Assembly: GCA_033439765.1 (NCBI GenBank)
Contig: JAULSN010000003.1
Location: forward strand, 4,402,001 to 4,466,000
Direction of reading: 5' to 3'
DNA: 64,000 bases
Source: Lasiosphaeria ovina
Taxonomy: Eukaryota; Ascomycota; Sordariomycetes; Sordariales; Lasiosphaeriaceae
Numbering within the stretch: position 1 is the stretch's first letter; every line of letters begins with the position of its first letter. Both the position numbers and the translations under genes were made by a program. This document shows, piece by piece, positions 1-12,797 of the stretch. The notes beneath the pieces are model-generated. The model was not told where the DNA came from. It searched no databases and worked only from the letters and a program-made list of their open reading frames with translations.

Positions 1-3000
1 CAAGCCTCACCATTGCTGCAGCATCTCGTTGACCTTGGTCTGGACCCGAAATCGGTCGACTACTCTGGAAACACATTGCTTCATGAGCTTGCTTTTATTG
101 CGAACAATGGCAGCCACGAGGAAAGGTTCAAACAGTTGGTCAGGCTTGGTGTTGACCCAGACGCTGCCAATAACTTTGGTCAAACTATGCTGCACGTTCT
201 CTGCAGCAAGATCCCTGACCGCAACGGCCGCAGACCCGAAAATCGTCTCCTCAGCCATGCTCTGCCAGCTTGCAAGGAGATTGACGCTATGGACCACGAA
301 GGCAACCGGCCCATACACTTCGCTGCGACTGTGTCCGAGAGCATTGTGGCACAGTTGATCGATGCTGGCGCCGACGTCTCTGCTGCCACAAAGGAGGGAC
401 TCACTCCCCTGCACGTTGCCGCTTGGGCACGGGAAAGCAACACTGTGGGCGTGTTGCTGGCTGCCATTGCAACGGGGAACTATGGAGACCCCGAGACCAT
501 CATCAACGCCACGGCATTTTCTAAGAGGAGATCAGGCGGCGCACTCACCCCGCTTTACTATGCCTGTCTGTCTGGGCGACCAGAGAGCGTTGCCTTGCTC
601 CTGGAGGCTGGTGCGAAGGTCAAAGACTTTGCGTTCACTCTTCTTGAGGCTTGTTCGGAATTTGAGGTAGAGGACAAACGATGGATACCCCCGAATGACA
701 AACGATCGATACCCCTGGACGAGGGCACTGAATCCGGCAGCGTACAGCGGGTCCTCGCGACCAATGTGCACATCAAGCGCGGAATAAATGCCATATACAG
801 CTATGGACACAGTCGCTCGTTTCTTTCGGAACATAATACTGCCCGATTGGAGGAGATCCTCCAGATGCTGGCCGACCACGGCCTTCCCGTCCCAGCCCCA
901 GACGACTCCAAGTCCAATACCGGAGTAATCTATGCGCACAACGCCATCAACCAAGCCATTAGCCTTGATTCTAACTATGCAGCGGCTTGCTTGATGAACC
1001 TTCAAGTCGCCAACGAAAGTAGCGAGCCCCATCAGTTGCCCCCCTTCTTGGCAGGAAATTCACGTTTCACCACGCGTTGGGCGAGCTTACGCCGAGGGTC
1101 GGCCGCGCAGGCGCTCCGGGAAAGCAACGCCGTGCCAACAACAAACTCAAGGGATCTTTCTCGGGAGCAAGACGCGCGGATTTGCCTTCTTCTCACGAAA
1201 CGAGAGTTCGAATTTGTCGAAGCCTCATTGCGGGGCCCTCTGCTGCCTAATCGTCTAAACGACAACGGGCGAACAGCTCTGCACACGTTCGCAGCCTTTG
1301 GATACGCCAGCCTGCTGTCAAAGCTTGCCACCGAAGACGACGTCAAACAGTTTGACAACGTAGAGTGGCGCATGCGAAAGGAGAGGGAGAAGGACACACT
1401 CGGCAACAGAGCTTGCCCACAAGGCTCGATATGGCCGCTCATTGTGACGGCGTGTCAGCGCGAGCTCCCAAACATGGAGGTGCTGCGCTTTCTGGTCGAG
1501 CAACTCAAGGTGTCCGTCAATGTCAGCCAGTTGGAATATAAATACCAAGCAGATAAAAACGAGTCTATTTACGTTACAGGCGACTCGCCTTTGCACTTTC
1601 TGGCTCGAGGAAGGCACTGGTGGCAGGCCAACCAGGCGCTGCCATATCTTTTGTCGCGCAAGCCGGACCTCGAGATCCGCGACCACGAAGGCGAAACGCC
1701 TCTGCACAAAGCTCTAGCCGACGCGGAGTACGGACTAGGCATCTTCCACAAGCACACCGCGCGAATATTGATCCAAGCAGGGGCTGATGTCAACGCCGTG
1801 ACTTACAACGGTAGAAGCTGCCTTGCGGTTGCATCCTACGACCCCGAGCTTACCCGCCTCCTGATCGAGAGCGGTGTTAGGGTCACGGCTGTTGCATTAT
1901 TCGCGGCCATCGACAACAAACGGCCTGACGTATTGGAGTTGCTCCTTGCTACCGGGGCCAACGCAAATATGCGCCATGACCCTGAGGCGCCGAAGAAGCG
2001 GACATCGATTTTCAGAGAAAGTACGCCGTGGGGAGTCCCGCTTAAAGACTTCATATGGGGTGACTTGCAAAAGCACGAAGAGTACCCGCTATATCGCGCC
2101 GCACTAAAGTCTTCCCAGGGTGGCCAGTACTATGGCGAGTCTGGTAAGGTACTGATCGATCTGGCGAGGATACTCCTCGCCCACGGGGCAGATCCGCTTG
2201 CACTCTTTTTGCGGCCAGTTAAGCCAGACCCAAAAGGGGCACCCCGGGTCGAGTCCAAGGATGACGCCGAAGACCAAGAGCCCAAAAATGTCCAGCACGA
2301 GAAATATACAATCTTCCACGACATCCTAGCGTGTAACGGTATCGTGGAACCCTTCCTCGAGTGCTTGCCTGCTGTTGACCTCGAACATCGCGACGGCCGG
2401 GGCCGGACTGTTTTGCTTGCCGCATTTACCAACCCGAAGACCTCAAACAGAAAGATTAGGCTCGACAACAGTGACAAGGAGCAAATGATCATTGGTTTTC
2501 TACTACAGCGCGGCGCCGACGGCACCGCTCGGGACAACGACGGTCGGAACGCCCTGCATACCTTGTTCAATGCAGTCAGAGAAGCAGAAGCATCGCCGCC
2601 ATTTAAGGAAGGCGAATTCGAAGATTTGCTACAGCTGCTGATCAGCGCAAGCCCGGCGCTCGTAAATCAAGTCGACGCTGTAGAGGGCAAGACGCCATTG
2701 CACTACGCCCTAGCTGCTGTCGGAAAAGGTGGTCTCGAGGTCGGCAAGGAAATTGACATGCTGCTCGAGGCGGGCGCGGACCCGACACTGGTTGACGGCG
2801 AGGGCAACAGTTCGCTTCACTTTTTAGCTTGGCGCCTGGGGCGTAAGACCAAGGTTCGGAATCTCTTCTCGCGCTTCCTGGAGCTAGGGCTCGACATCAA
2901 CGCGCGCAATGCCAATGGCGAGACTCTGCTGTTTGACTACACGAAAAAGGCAGTGGTGAACCCCAAGACCGAGTGGTCTTGCCGTGTGCACGAAGATAGT

Positions 3001-3315
3001 GAAAAGGACATCTGGGAGCTCTTCGAGAGCGCTGGAGCAGATTTTACCGCCAAGGACAGCCGGGGACGAAGCCTGTTGCACGTGGCGGCCAGGAAGAACA
3101 AATGGGTAACAGGGTTCCAGGCGCTGCTGCGCAAGGGACTGGACCCGATGAGCCAGGACGACAAGCAGATGACTTGTTTGGACGTGGCTGCGGCGTGCGG
3201 GAACGCGGCCGTGCTAGCGTTGTTTGAGGAGGGCGAGAACAAGCGCGCACAGGAAAGCAACGAGAATGAGTCTGCGGAGGAGCAGTCTGATGACGATGAA
3301 ATGTTTGACGCGTAA
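1..3315 (+). CDS. Large ankyrin-repeat protein, 5' end outside the window
   Basis: The frame is open from base 1 (codon 1 is bases 1-3) with no convincing start, so about 1,104 codons of a longer gene are visible, ending in TAA at 3313-3315. Many ankyrin repeats are visible as G-x-TPLHxAA-type cores, for example GLTPLHVAAW near residue 140, GETPLHKALA near 565, GKTPLHYALA near 900 and GRSLLHVAAR near 1020. They are separated by longer, less regular helical stretches. The C-terminus is acidic (ENESAEEQSDDDE), which suggests a soluble cytosolic or nuclear protein. Ankyrin repeats mediate protein-protein contacts. In fungi, arrays of this size often form the sensor half of NACHT/STAND proteins, but no nucleotide-binding domain lies inside the window, so that is only a possibility. 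No intron is needed in the visible part. Confidence 0.85.
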   Translation, partial: QASPLLQHLVDLGLDPKSVDYSGNTLLHELAFIANNGSHEERFKQLVRLGVDPDAANNFGQTMLHVLCSKIPDRNGRRPENRLLSHALPACKEIDAMDHEGNRPIHFAATVSESIVAQLIDAGADVSAATKEGLTPLHVAAWARESNTVGVLLAAIATGNYGDPETIINATAFSKRRSGGALTPLYYACLSGRPESVALLLEAGAKVKDFAFTLLEACSEFEVEDKRWIPPNDKRSIPLDEGTESGSVQRVLATNVHIKRGINAIYSYGHSRSFLSEHNTARLEEILQMLADHGLPVPAPDDSKSNTGVIYAHNAINQAISLDSNYAAACLMNLQVANESSEPHQLPPFLAGNSRFTTRWASLRRGSAAQALRESNAVPTTNSRDLSREQDARICLLLTKREFEFVEASLRGPLLPNRLNDNGRTALHTFAAFGYASLLSKLATEDDVKQFDNVEWRMRKEREKDTLGNRACPQGSIWPLIVTACQRELPNMEVLRFLVEQLKVSVNVSQLEYKYQADKNESIYVTGDSPLHFLARGRHWWQANQALPYLLSRKPDLEIRDHEGETPLHKALADAEYGLGIFHKHTARILIQAGADVNAVTYNGRSCLAVASYDPELTRLLIESGVRVTAVALFAAIDNKRPDVLELLLATGANANMRHDPEAPKKRTSIFRESTPWGVPLKDFIWGDLQKHEEYPLYRAALKSSQGGQYYGESGKVLIDLARILLAHGADPLALFLRPVKPDPKGAPRVESKDDAEDQEPKNVQHEKYTIFHDILACNGIVEPFLECLPAVDLEHRDGRGRTVLLAAFTNPKTSNRKIRLDNSDKEQMIIGFLLQRGADGTARDNDGRNALHTLFNAVREAEASPPFKEGEFEDLLQLLISASPALVNQVDAVEGKTPLHYALAAVGKGGLEVGKEIDMLLEAGADPTLVDGEGNSSLHFLAWRLGRKTKVRNLFSRFLELGLDINARNANGETLLFDYTKKAVVNPKTEWSCRVHEDSEKDIWELFESAGADFTAKDSRGRSLLHVAARKNKWVTGFQALLRKGLDPMSQDDKQMTCLDVAAACGNAAVLALFEEGENKRAQESNENESAEEQSDDDEMFDA

Positions 3316-4002
3316 CTCTGAGAACAGTGAGAAGGGAAATTGGATATAATTAGGAAGACGCGAGAATTGATGTTTGGTATTGGATCTGATTGGCGTGGAG
3401 ATGGAGAGAGGAGGTTAAAATGCGTTCATTTAATTATGGAACCGTCTGTAGATACACTAAAAAAGCTAATAGCCCAGCTAAAATCGGGGTTTTATACCTA
3501 AAAGAGCATGGTTCAATGGCTGGCTCGCTTTTTCAAATGGTATGCCCTGGGACCCGTCGAAGTACCCGGGCTCTGGCGAAGGCATTTGAAACCCAAGAAA
3601 GCAGTGATCTCAACGATGCATAGGCAGGACAGGTTTTTATTGCATTCTTGGCCATGTTACGTAATCAACAACAACGACTACGGCTTCGGCTTTTATTGCA
3701 GAAATGAACGATTTGGCCTGCGGCCTTGCCCTGTATAATAGTGTCAAATGTGGTGTAATTGTGGTGCAACTATATGTGGCTAATTGGCTGATTGATCTGA
3801 ACTTGGTTGCGCTGGCTTCGTTCCAGGAATTAACCTGTTTTTTGGTGCGAAAAGTGGGGTTTTGGTGGCTTGGCGCTAGGGCGTAATGTACCTACAGTCT
3901 AGAAGACGTTGCTAACAGTCCGAGTAGAGGGTCCCTTAATTATTTCCTCATGAATATTCGTCCTCTGTAGCCCACACAATGCACAACCCCTGCACTAGCA
4001 AA
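3316..4002. other. Intergenic, convergent 3' flanks
   Basis: This lies between the ends of the ankyrin gene (+) and the mannosidase gene (-). It is AT-richer than the flanking coding sequence. It holds only short open frames without recognisable domains, so it is read as 3' UTRs and spacer. Confidence 0.5.
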
Positions 4003-5923
<1,921 letters not shown>

Positions 5924-6945
5924 CCGCCACGTGGCACGCCGTGGGCGTCACGTCGCGTCGTCAGTTCACGTCACGTCACGTCGCCTGGCCGGCCAACTTG
6001 TTTTAACCAAATGACGACGATTGAGTCGGACCCTGTCATTGAGACCGACGCTGTTTTGGCTCATTCCTAGAGTGCATGCCGTTGAGGGACCTTGGGTCTT
6101 GGTTGTTCCTGCCACCTGCGAAAAAGGGTCCAAGCCAAAGGGGGGAGAGGGGGGAGGGGGGTGGAATTCGACGGGATGTGCCTGCCCGCGCCGTCGAGAT
6201 GATACGAGGCGTGATGACGTGAGGAGAAAGGACCGTCCGTGCCAGTCGCAGCAGGCACAAGTCGGGAAAGGCCAATTGTCCTCGGCAGCCGAGGGTTCTT
6301 GCCGTTTTGCCGCATCTGCATCAGCACGTCGGGTAAATTGCCGCCAAGCTATCGCCAAGACTAAGACTTGCTTAGCGGCAAGCCTAGAGGTTTCAGACGC
6401 CGTTACCTGCCATTACTCCGTATTCAGGACATCCATGACAGCCCGCTAAGGTAGCGTCGCGTCGACAACAAAGGGGATAGTCAACTCCCCAAGTTACGTA
6501 CCTGGAAAGTCACCCTTTGGATTTTCTCCCTGTTCCCATTCTGTTCTACATGCATGGAGATGGGACAGAAGCATTGAAAGCAAGCGGTTGATGGCGAACA
6601 CGTGCCTTGCCCGGCCCATGGCTAACTCCGACTCTTAGCAGTCTAGGTAGGTTTAATGGAAGAGAATGGAACCGTTGGCCAACAGAGTGCATTGCCGCCT
6701 CACGTGGCCGACAAAGAAACAAATACACCCCCCGGGATCCGGATCGCATAAAGAAGTTGGAAACAGCAGCAATACAGCCTGGCTGCGCGTTCTGTGGGTG
6801 CCTTTATTTCCCACTTGTTCTATTGCCTGTAGGCTCCTGGTTTGTGCGGCCCAGAGCATGTTCAAAAGACACCCTTTGACGTCTGAAACGGACTATTCCC
6901 ACACACTCCATCCGCATCAGTTTTGTTTTTGGCATACATTCCAGG

Positions 6946-6953
6946 TATAAATA
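6946..6953 (+). promoter_or_regulatory. TATA-like element of the SNF2-like gene
   Basis: TATAAATA lies 179 bp upstream of the ATG at 7132, followed by a pyrimidine/CA-rich leader containing TCTCA repeats. This is a plausible core promoter position for a gene with a leader of about 130-150 nt. It is called by motif only. Confidence 0.4.
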
Positions 6954-6989
6954 TGAAGTAAATTTGCGGTTTAAATCACCAAGCTCGAC

Positions 6990-7032
6990 GTCTCATCTCA
7001 TCTCATCTCATTTCATCTCATCCCATCCCATA
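6990..7032 (+). repeat. TCTCA pentanucleotide tandem repeat in 5' leader
   Basis: About eight imperfect TCTCA/TTTCA/TCCCA units run in tandem, about 100 bp before the SNF2-like start codon. The pyrimidine-rich character is common in fungal leaders. Confidence 0.6.
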
Positions 7033-7131
7033 GACTGTTACCTTGGGCTCACTTAGGTTCTGACTTTCACGCATACACATATCACATACACATAACATAT
7101 TCCGCAACCAAGTTCGGATTACTCAGCAAAG

Positions 7132-10100
7132 ATGCAGCCTAAAACTCCAGCTCAAAAGCTGGCAACCATCGCTGTGGCCGCTGTGAACTATGACATCGGC
7201 CGAAGGCAGCTGAACTTGACCGCCTTCAAGGACAAGACAGAAGGGGTTACGGGAAACTCACCCACAGACTACTCGTGGGATGCATTCACACAGTGGCTCC
7301 GGGACGAGCTCCGCTACGACCCTGCCATTCACGACATCCTCCTCGAGCCGAATATCCCCATGAATGAGTCGGGATGGGAGACAGTGAACACCATCGAGGA
7401 GTGGCACAGTCTTATCAACAAGATCGCCACCAGCCCTTTCTACCATTGCTACCGCTACCTGTACTTCTATCTTCGAACTCGGAAGGTGGAGACGCCGCCA
7501 ACAAAGCCAACAAAGACCCGCAAGACTGTCTACCTTTCCGACAGTGACTACGAGCCTGCCGAAGTCGAGGTTCTTGAGGACGGCACGATTGTCGAGGAGA
7601 TACTCAACATTCCGCCACTCGGCACTATGAGCCCCTCCGACGACTCTGAGGAGGAGTACTGGAAGAGAGTGCTGCTCTCGCCCACTGGTGATGAGACCCT
7701 TATGACTGGATATAGCTCTATTAGAGACACTACTACTGTAGACGAGGAGGATGGTTACGACTCTGACGAGCCTCGTCCAAGCCGCTCACGGGCATCCAGC
7801 AGTGCGTCGTCTGAGTTCACCATCTACTCGACGTCTGAGGATGAAGTATATGCTCCCACTGAAGGGTATGTGTCCCGCCCCAACTCCCCGTCCAACTCAC
7901 CCCCAGGCTCTCCACTTACATCCGCGTCCGCTCAGGTTGCCTCAACCACAACTGTAGACCGGCCTCGTATAGTGGTCCCTCCACCAAGCCCGCCTCTGAC
8001 AAACTCCCGTCGCGGAAAAGCCCCAGAGACTCAACCTGAGCAGTCTCAACCTGAGAAACCTACACGACCGTCACTCCGCACAAAGCCTCACACCCCAATC
8101 AGCAAGCCTGGCGCCCCTACACGTAGGGTACCTGCTTCAGCTGCGCCGGAGCCGGAGCCAGTCCTGGAACTGGTTGATATCCCCGAGGACGACTACGAGG
8201 TCGAGAACAGCGAGGATGACGATTACGGAGCGGCGAACCTCGGAGTTGTTGATACTTACATCGGCAGCTACAACACGGGTGACGACGACAAGAGCTGGGG
8301 GGAGTGCCTTGAATTCTTCAAGATTAACCCCGAGCAGTACGCCCGGCAAGAGGTGACCAAGGCGTCTGAGCGCAAGCGTGTGCCAATGAAGAAGTGGCCT
8401 GGAGTCAGCGTCGGGTACTTTGACTACCAACTCATTGGTATTCTCAACCTGTTGAAGTTCATTCTCAACGATGTTCCAGGCGGCTTCCTGTGCGACGAGC
8501 AGGGCCTGGGCAAGAGCCAGCAGATTCTCGGTCTGCTGACCCTTGCTCACAACCTCAGACGAAACAAGACTGAGGTGAAGGCTGAGCTCAGAAACCCTGG
8601 CCAGAAGAAGCTGCACAACTCGCCTGATAGCGATGCTCGGACTTGCTCCTCGGACGACAAGTTTGGATTCAAGTGCTACTGCTATAACGACCTCACCAAG
8701 CAGTTTGCTGACCGTCTCCCTGAGGGACCTAACATTATCATAGCCCCTCTGAAGAGCTGCGCTCAGGTTGTCCGCGAGGCCAAGTCCAAGCTCGACACTA
8801 AGACCTTCAAGATTCGGTTCTTCCACGGGAGCGCCGAGCCGGCCGACATCCTGACGCCTAGCGAGATGCAGAGCATTCGTGCCAACAAGCCTGTGCTCAG
8901 TGACTTCATTATCGTCTGCCCCTTTGACTCTGCTACTCGGTTGGCAAAGACCATCCTTGGAGCTAACGCAACAAAGCCCGGCTCGAGCTCTACTTCAACA
9001 AAGCCAGGCTTCTTCCCGGGGATTGTGATGCTTGACGAGTTCCACGAGTACATTCAATCTAGTGGGGACTCCGGCTCTGAGCACACCCCCGTTGTTTCTT
9101 GGCTCATGGATGTCAAGGCCGGTGCCACTGGCAACCGGTCGCCGCTGGTCTACTTTGTTTCTGGCACCCCATTCGGTGACAACACGATCTCGGACCTGCG
9201 CCCTGCCATCTCCCTCCTTGAGAAGGAGACCTGGAACGACCCGGCTCATGTCTTGAACTGCGCTACTCTGGAGTCATTCGACAGCCTCGCTGCTCGTTAC
9301 AATTCCCTCTCCACGTCGCAGAGCAACGGCGAGCTGATTTCGCCAGACGACATTCTCGAGTACCGCCACTCCCTCAACCACATTCTTCGGAAGATGATGG
9401 TGCGGCGCCTCGGCACGGATGAGTTCAGGGGTCGGAAGCTCACAAACATCGGCCCGCTCCGCGTCAACATCATGGACCACCACGTTCCGGCTGCGCTGAC
9501 TGAGGCCCTCCAGGCTTTGGCAAACCACACTTGGGATCTTGCTAAGGAGCAGGCTGGAAATGATGGTCTCAACGTCGGCCAGCTGCTTCGCAGCCAGGCT
9601 GGTAAGGCCCTGATGCTCAAGCTCCGCCTTGCTTCGACCTTCCCTGGCATTGCCGACCCGTCCGCTGACAACTTCAGCTTTACAGTCGAGGAGGTGAGCC
9701 AGGAGATCCAAGCTGCAGGGGGTAATGTGAGCAAGACCAAGCACTACAAGCACATTCCCGAGTGGGCTGCCGGCAGCGCCAAGCTGGCCACGATCAACAA
9801 GACCGTCCAGGAGATGCTCAGCGACAAGACCAAGATCGACGGCGAGGTGACAGTCAACAAGAAGCTCTGCCTCATCTCGCCGCTCGACGCAGAGGCCACT
9901 CTGCTGTACGGCTACCTGCTGCTCAAGAAGGCCCAGGACAAGAACATCCGCCCGGCATGGATCCACAGCGGCATGACGCAGGCGGAGCGCCAAAAGACGC
10001 TCGACGACTTCCTCAAGCTCGGCAACGCTCCGCCTAACATCCTGGTCGCTACTACTGACCTCGCCGGCACGGGCCTCAACCTGCAGAGGGCCAAGTACCT

Positions 10101-10368
10101 GACCGTCACCAGCCCCGCCTGGACCAAGCGCGAGATCCAGCAGGCCTACTTCCGCATCCACCGTGTTGGTCAGAAGCAGTCCACCAAGCTGCAGCTGCTG
10201 ACCAGCAAGTGGAACCCCGCTGAGCGCCTGATTCTTGCCAAGTACGAGGGCCGCAATGCCGACGGCCCTGATGCTTGCCTCGTCAGCAACGACGCTGCTA
10301 ACAAGGATGATGGTGATGCTGGTCTGGTTGCTCGTCACCAGCAGGCCGAGTCAAACCCGGCTCTCTAA
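7132..10368 (+). CDS. SNF2-family helicase-like ATPase
   Basis: A single uninterrupted frame of 1,078 aa. Residues about 120-370 are low-complexity, acidic and Ser/Pro-rich and probably disordered. The ATPase core starts near residue 420. Motif I reads DEQGLGKSQQ (about 460-469) and retains the Lys. Motif II reads LDEFHEY (about 632-638), a DEFH variant of DEAH/DEGH. The C-terminal lobe has the motif V-like TTDLAGTGLNLQ and the motif VI-like QQAYFRIHRVGQKQ, the SNF2 hallmark. SNF2 proteins use ATP to translocate on DNA and move nucleosomes or other bound proteins. No RING, HIRAN, chromo- or bromodomain was recognised, so a subfamily cannot be assigned. It stands alone between large non-coding flanks. 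Confidence 0.88.
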   Translation: MQPKTPAQKLATIAVAAVNYDIGRRQLNLTAFKDKTEGVTGNSPTDYSWDAFTQWLRDELRYDPAIHDILLEPNIPMNESGWETVNTIEEWHSLINKIATSPFYHCYRYLYFYLRTRKVETPPTKPTKTRKTVYLSDSDYEPAEVEVLEDGTIVEEILNIPPLGTMSPSDDSEEEYWKRVLLSPTGDETLMTGYSSIRDTTTVDEEDGYDSDEPRPSRSRASSSASSEFTIYSTSEDEVYAPTEGYVSRPNSPSNSPPGSPLTSASAQVASTTTVDRPRIVVPPPSPPLTNSRRGKAPETQPEQSQPEKPTRPSLRTKPHTPISKPGAPTRRVPASAAPEPEPVLELVDIPEDDYEVENSEDDDYGAANLGVVDTYIGSYNTGDDDKSWGECLEFFKINPEQYARQEVTKASERKRVPMKKWPGVSVGYFDYQLIGILNLLKFILNDVPGGFLCDEQGLGKSQQILGLLTLAHNLRRNKTEVKAELRNPGQKKLHNSPDSDARTCSSDDKFGFKCYCYNDLTKQFADRLPEGPNIIIAPLKSCAQVVREAKSKLDTKTFKIRFFHGSAEPADILTPSEMQSIRANKPVLSDFIIVCPFDSATRLAKTILGANATKPGSSSTSTKPGFFPGIVMLDEFHEYIQSSGDSGSEHTPVVSWLMDVKAGATGNRSPLVYFVSGTPFGDNTISDLRPAISLLEKETWNDPAHVLNCATLESFDSLAARYNSLSTSQSNGELISPDDILEYRHSLNHILRKMMVRRLGTDEFRGRKLTNIGPLRVNIMDHHVPAALTEALQALANHTWDLAKEQAGNDGLNVGQLLRSQAGKALMLKLRLASTFPGIADPSADNFSFTVEEVSQEIQAAGGNVSKTKHYKHIPEWAAGSAKLATINKTVQEMLSDKTKIDGEVTVNKKLCLISPLDAEATLLYGYLLLKKAQDKNIRPAWIHSGMTQAERQKTLDDFLKLGNAPPNILVATTDLAGTGLNLQRAKYLTVTSPAWTKREIQQAYFRIHRVGQKQSTKLQLLTSKWNPAERLILAKYEGRNADGPDACLVSNDAANKDDGDAGLVARHQQAESNPAL

Positions 10369-11971
10369 GAACGCTCGCCCTCGAGTGAGTTGCTGAGTGC
10401 ACTGGTGGTGTGCGTATTTCCTAAACTATTTCCTAGAATGTTTCCGAATAGATATTAAAATTGAAAATTGAGAGAATTGATTATAAGATCCTAAGTCCCA
10501 TTTGCTTGCCGAGTGACTTTCGAACCTGAGGACTGTAATTGTGTGTAAACCTGATAGAAAACAAAGAAAGAGAGAAAGAGAGGCATAAGACAAAGAAGGA
10601 CAGTGATAGAAGACATTTGCATCTATTGGGGTCGGGTGTTATTGCGGCACATTAGTCGGTGAATCACAAATCAGGCGACAATGGCGCGACAATAAGCTTC
10701 GGGCCCTCGTTTCCATGCCAAGTGCCCAGAAAATAAGCCGCAGCTCCCCGTCCAGGGGCGGGCGCCTCAGGCGCTTGGCGATTTCGATTTCCTGCATCTC
10801 GGTCCTTGGCGTAAGCGAGCGTCGGCAAGCAGTACCGAGACGGGCAAGTCATTGTGCCCTTTTCGTCATTCGGCCCGGATAGCCTACCCCGTGTAGACTG
10901 GAGCTGCCTGCTTCGATAGGTAGTCAGAGATGGAGACCAGAGTATCCAGGCTGCTTGATTCCCATGTTGGACTTGAACGGGATGAGAGGCATGACCGGAC
11001 GCCAGTCCCACTCCTGCTTCTCTGAATCATTTGCGCTTCCAGCCGGTATTGTCTGGTAAGTAGGTAAACAGATAGGAGAATGCAAGTTATCTGATTACCT
11101 ACCAGACAAGTGCCGAGAACCGCTTCGATTTCCTGCTCACCACCTTCCTTCAAACACCTAATTCTATGGTTGGTTAGGTTGTCAGCAACAACCACGGCTC
11201 TGCGTGTTCAAACCAATAGTTTCTGTCTTCCACGACACATAGCACCCACCGGCTCTCGCAACATGATAGGGCAGTTCGTGTCTTCTGGTCAGTTGACTTG
11301 CCGAATACCCGGGCTGGGCCGGATGGTCAGAGTCCTTCCTGGTTAAGCTTTGAGCTTGCGGCTGCTGAAGGTCGGAATCGGGCATATGCGGCCCGGGCCC
11401 GACTGAGCTCGCTGATTGGGAGCCCGGGCAAATAATATTACTCAGACCACCACAGGTCACAGCACCTGTCAGACGTCACAAACCTACCCTGAGATCTGTG
11501 GAGACTCGGGTCCCCTGGTAGCGCGGCGACTGCGGGGTTCTACCTGTTGACTTGATTTCTGAGCGGCAATAGTAGCGGCCGCTGGCGAAGTGAGATGATG
11601 GCATGAATCAGTCATGGTTGTAGTTATAGAAGTCCAAGGTAGCATTCAAAACCCAATAGATTGCTCAAAGCTTTTCTGACTGCATACACGGGGTTGCAGC
11701 AAGAGTGAGATTTAATACCTCTGAAGTCGATGTGATTACCTGGATACCAAACCCAAACAATCCCCAGGCCAAGACAGGACGAGGTTGGGTCGCAGCTGCG
11801 ACGTTGCACAGATTTGTAAGGCTGTGGGGTTGGCCTTCGGCGCATCTATATTGTTTGTAATGGCATCCAACGACAAATCCAGTCCGCCTCTCTCAGCAGT
11901 TGTAGGACTCTCACTTGTGAGCGAAGGACGGTGAGGCTCTCGGCGTAACCACTCTCGATTATCTCCGGCCA

Positions 11972-12003
11972 GGTTGATCGGTTGCTCGGTTGATCGGTTG
12001 ATC
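11972..12003. repeat. 8-bp tandem repeat, four units
   Basis: GGTTGATC, GGTTGCTC, GGTTGATC, GGTTGATC stand head to tail, with one substitution in unit 2. It lies in non-coding sequence about 800 bp upstream of the small secreted protein gene. Confidence 0.8.
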
Positions 12004-12654
12004 GATGCCTAACTACCTGTAATAATGAGAGTTGTGCTAGGTAAGCCGTTATGCCTGTCGAGACCCATATCCTTTGGACCCTTGAGCTCGTCAAAACAAG
12101 AGCTTAACAGAAACTCTATAGCCGGGTTGAATACCTCGCCTAGCTTCGCAAGCACTCTTGTGAAGTCGCGTACTTTGGTCTCGGAGCGGGAGCACAAGCA
12201 GTCAGTCGGAAATCTCGGCTCTTCAGGCAATCGAAAAGATGTGTGCCCGTTTGTCAGCCATAGTCGGAGACTAAACGTACCTTCCATACCTTGCCTACCT
12301 GCCCATGCACATCTTTGCAGAAACAAGACAGAACCAACCTCACTTTGATTACATTACACACATGTTCATGTTATACGACATACGCGAGCACGAAGCGAGC
12401 CTCTCTCATTGGGGTGCCAGAACTGTAACGGACTTATTCGCCCCTTGTCTTTTGAAAGCGCGGAACTCGGGACAATGCCGCGACCGTTGCATCGCTAACG
12501 TCGACAGTCTCGGAAAGGCTAGCAAGGAATGCATCAACAGAAGTCAAGGCAGTCAGCGGGGACACGTTGAAGGAAGAATCTATCCTAATGGGGGGAAGAG
12601 AGCTAGTTGCCTGAAGCTACAACCCGAAGGCAACCAGAGCCGTGTGTCGATGAA

Positions 12655-12662
12655 TATAAATA
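12655..12662 (+). promoter_or_regulatory. TATA box of the small secreted protein gene
   Basis: TATAAATA lies 143 bp upstream of the ATG at 12798 and is followed by a C/T- and CA-rich leader. This is the layout of highly expressed fungal secreted-protein genes. It is called by motif and position. Confidence 0.55.
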
Positions 12663-12797
12663 CCCACCCTCCTGGTTTCCGGCTAGTTTCCCACTTTCCA
12701 CTCCCACTCGGACAAGCCAGCCCACTTCCAGCCTCTTACCAGACTCCCAAGCAACACTCAATCCAGTCCCCCCAAGCACACCTGCTCAACAGCCAAA

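Larger units (their letters stand above)
5924..7131. other. Divergent promoter region between mannosidase and SNF2-like gene
   Basis: No gene was recognised. It contains CGTCA-type direct repeats just upstream of the mannosidase (about 5946-5992), a G-rich purine tract (6140-6164), a TATA-like TATAAATA at 6946-6953, and a TCTCA tandem repeat at about 6990-7032 in the presumed 5' leader of the SNF2-like gene. Confidence 0.5.
10369..12797. other. 2.4-kb stretch without a recognisable gene
   Basis: Both strands carry only short, low-quality frames. It includes a purine-rich tract (about 10557-10600), a four-unit 8-bp tandem repeat at 11972-12003, and the TATA-like box of the next gene at 12655-12662. 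No tRNA or transposon signature was seen. Confidence 0.45.

Noticed and set aside
6140..6164. G-rich tract as a strong G-quadruplex
   Set aside because: There are only three long G runs plus a GG, so a canonical four-run quadruplex with three or more tetrads is not secured. Noted as purine tract only.
9274..10338. 354-aa minus-strand frame opposite the SNF2-like gene
   Set aside because: Shadow of a strong coding frame. Leu/Val-rich with no recognisable domain.
11160..11215. tRNA-like segment (GGTTGGTTAGG ... GTTCAAACC)
   Set aside because: No acceptor-stem pairing or proper anticodon arm could be folded by eye.
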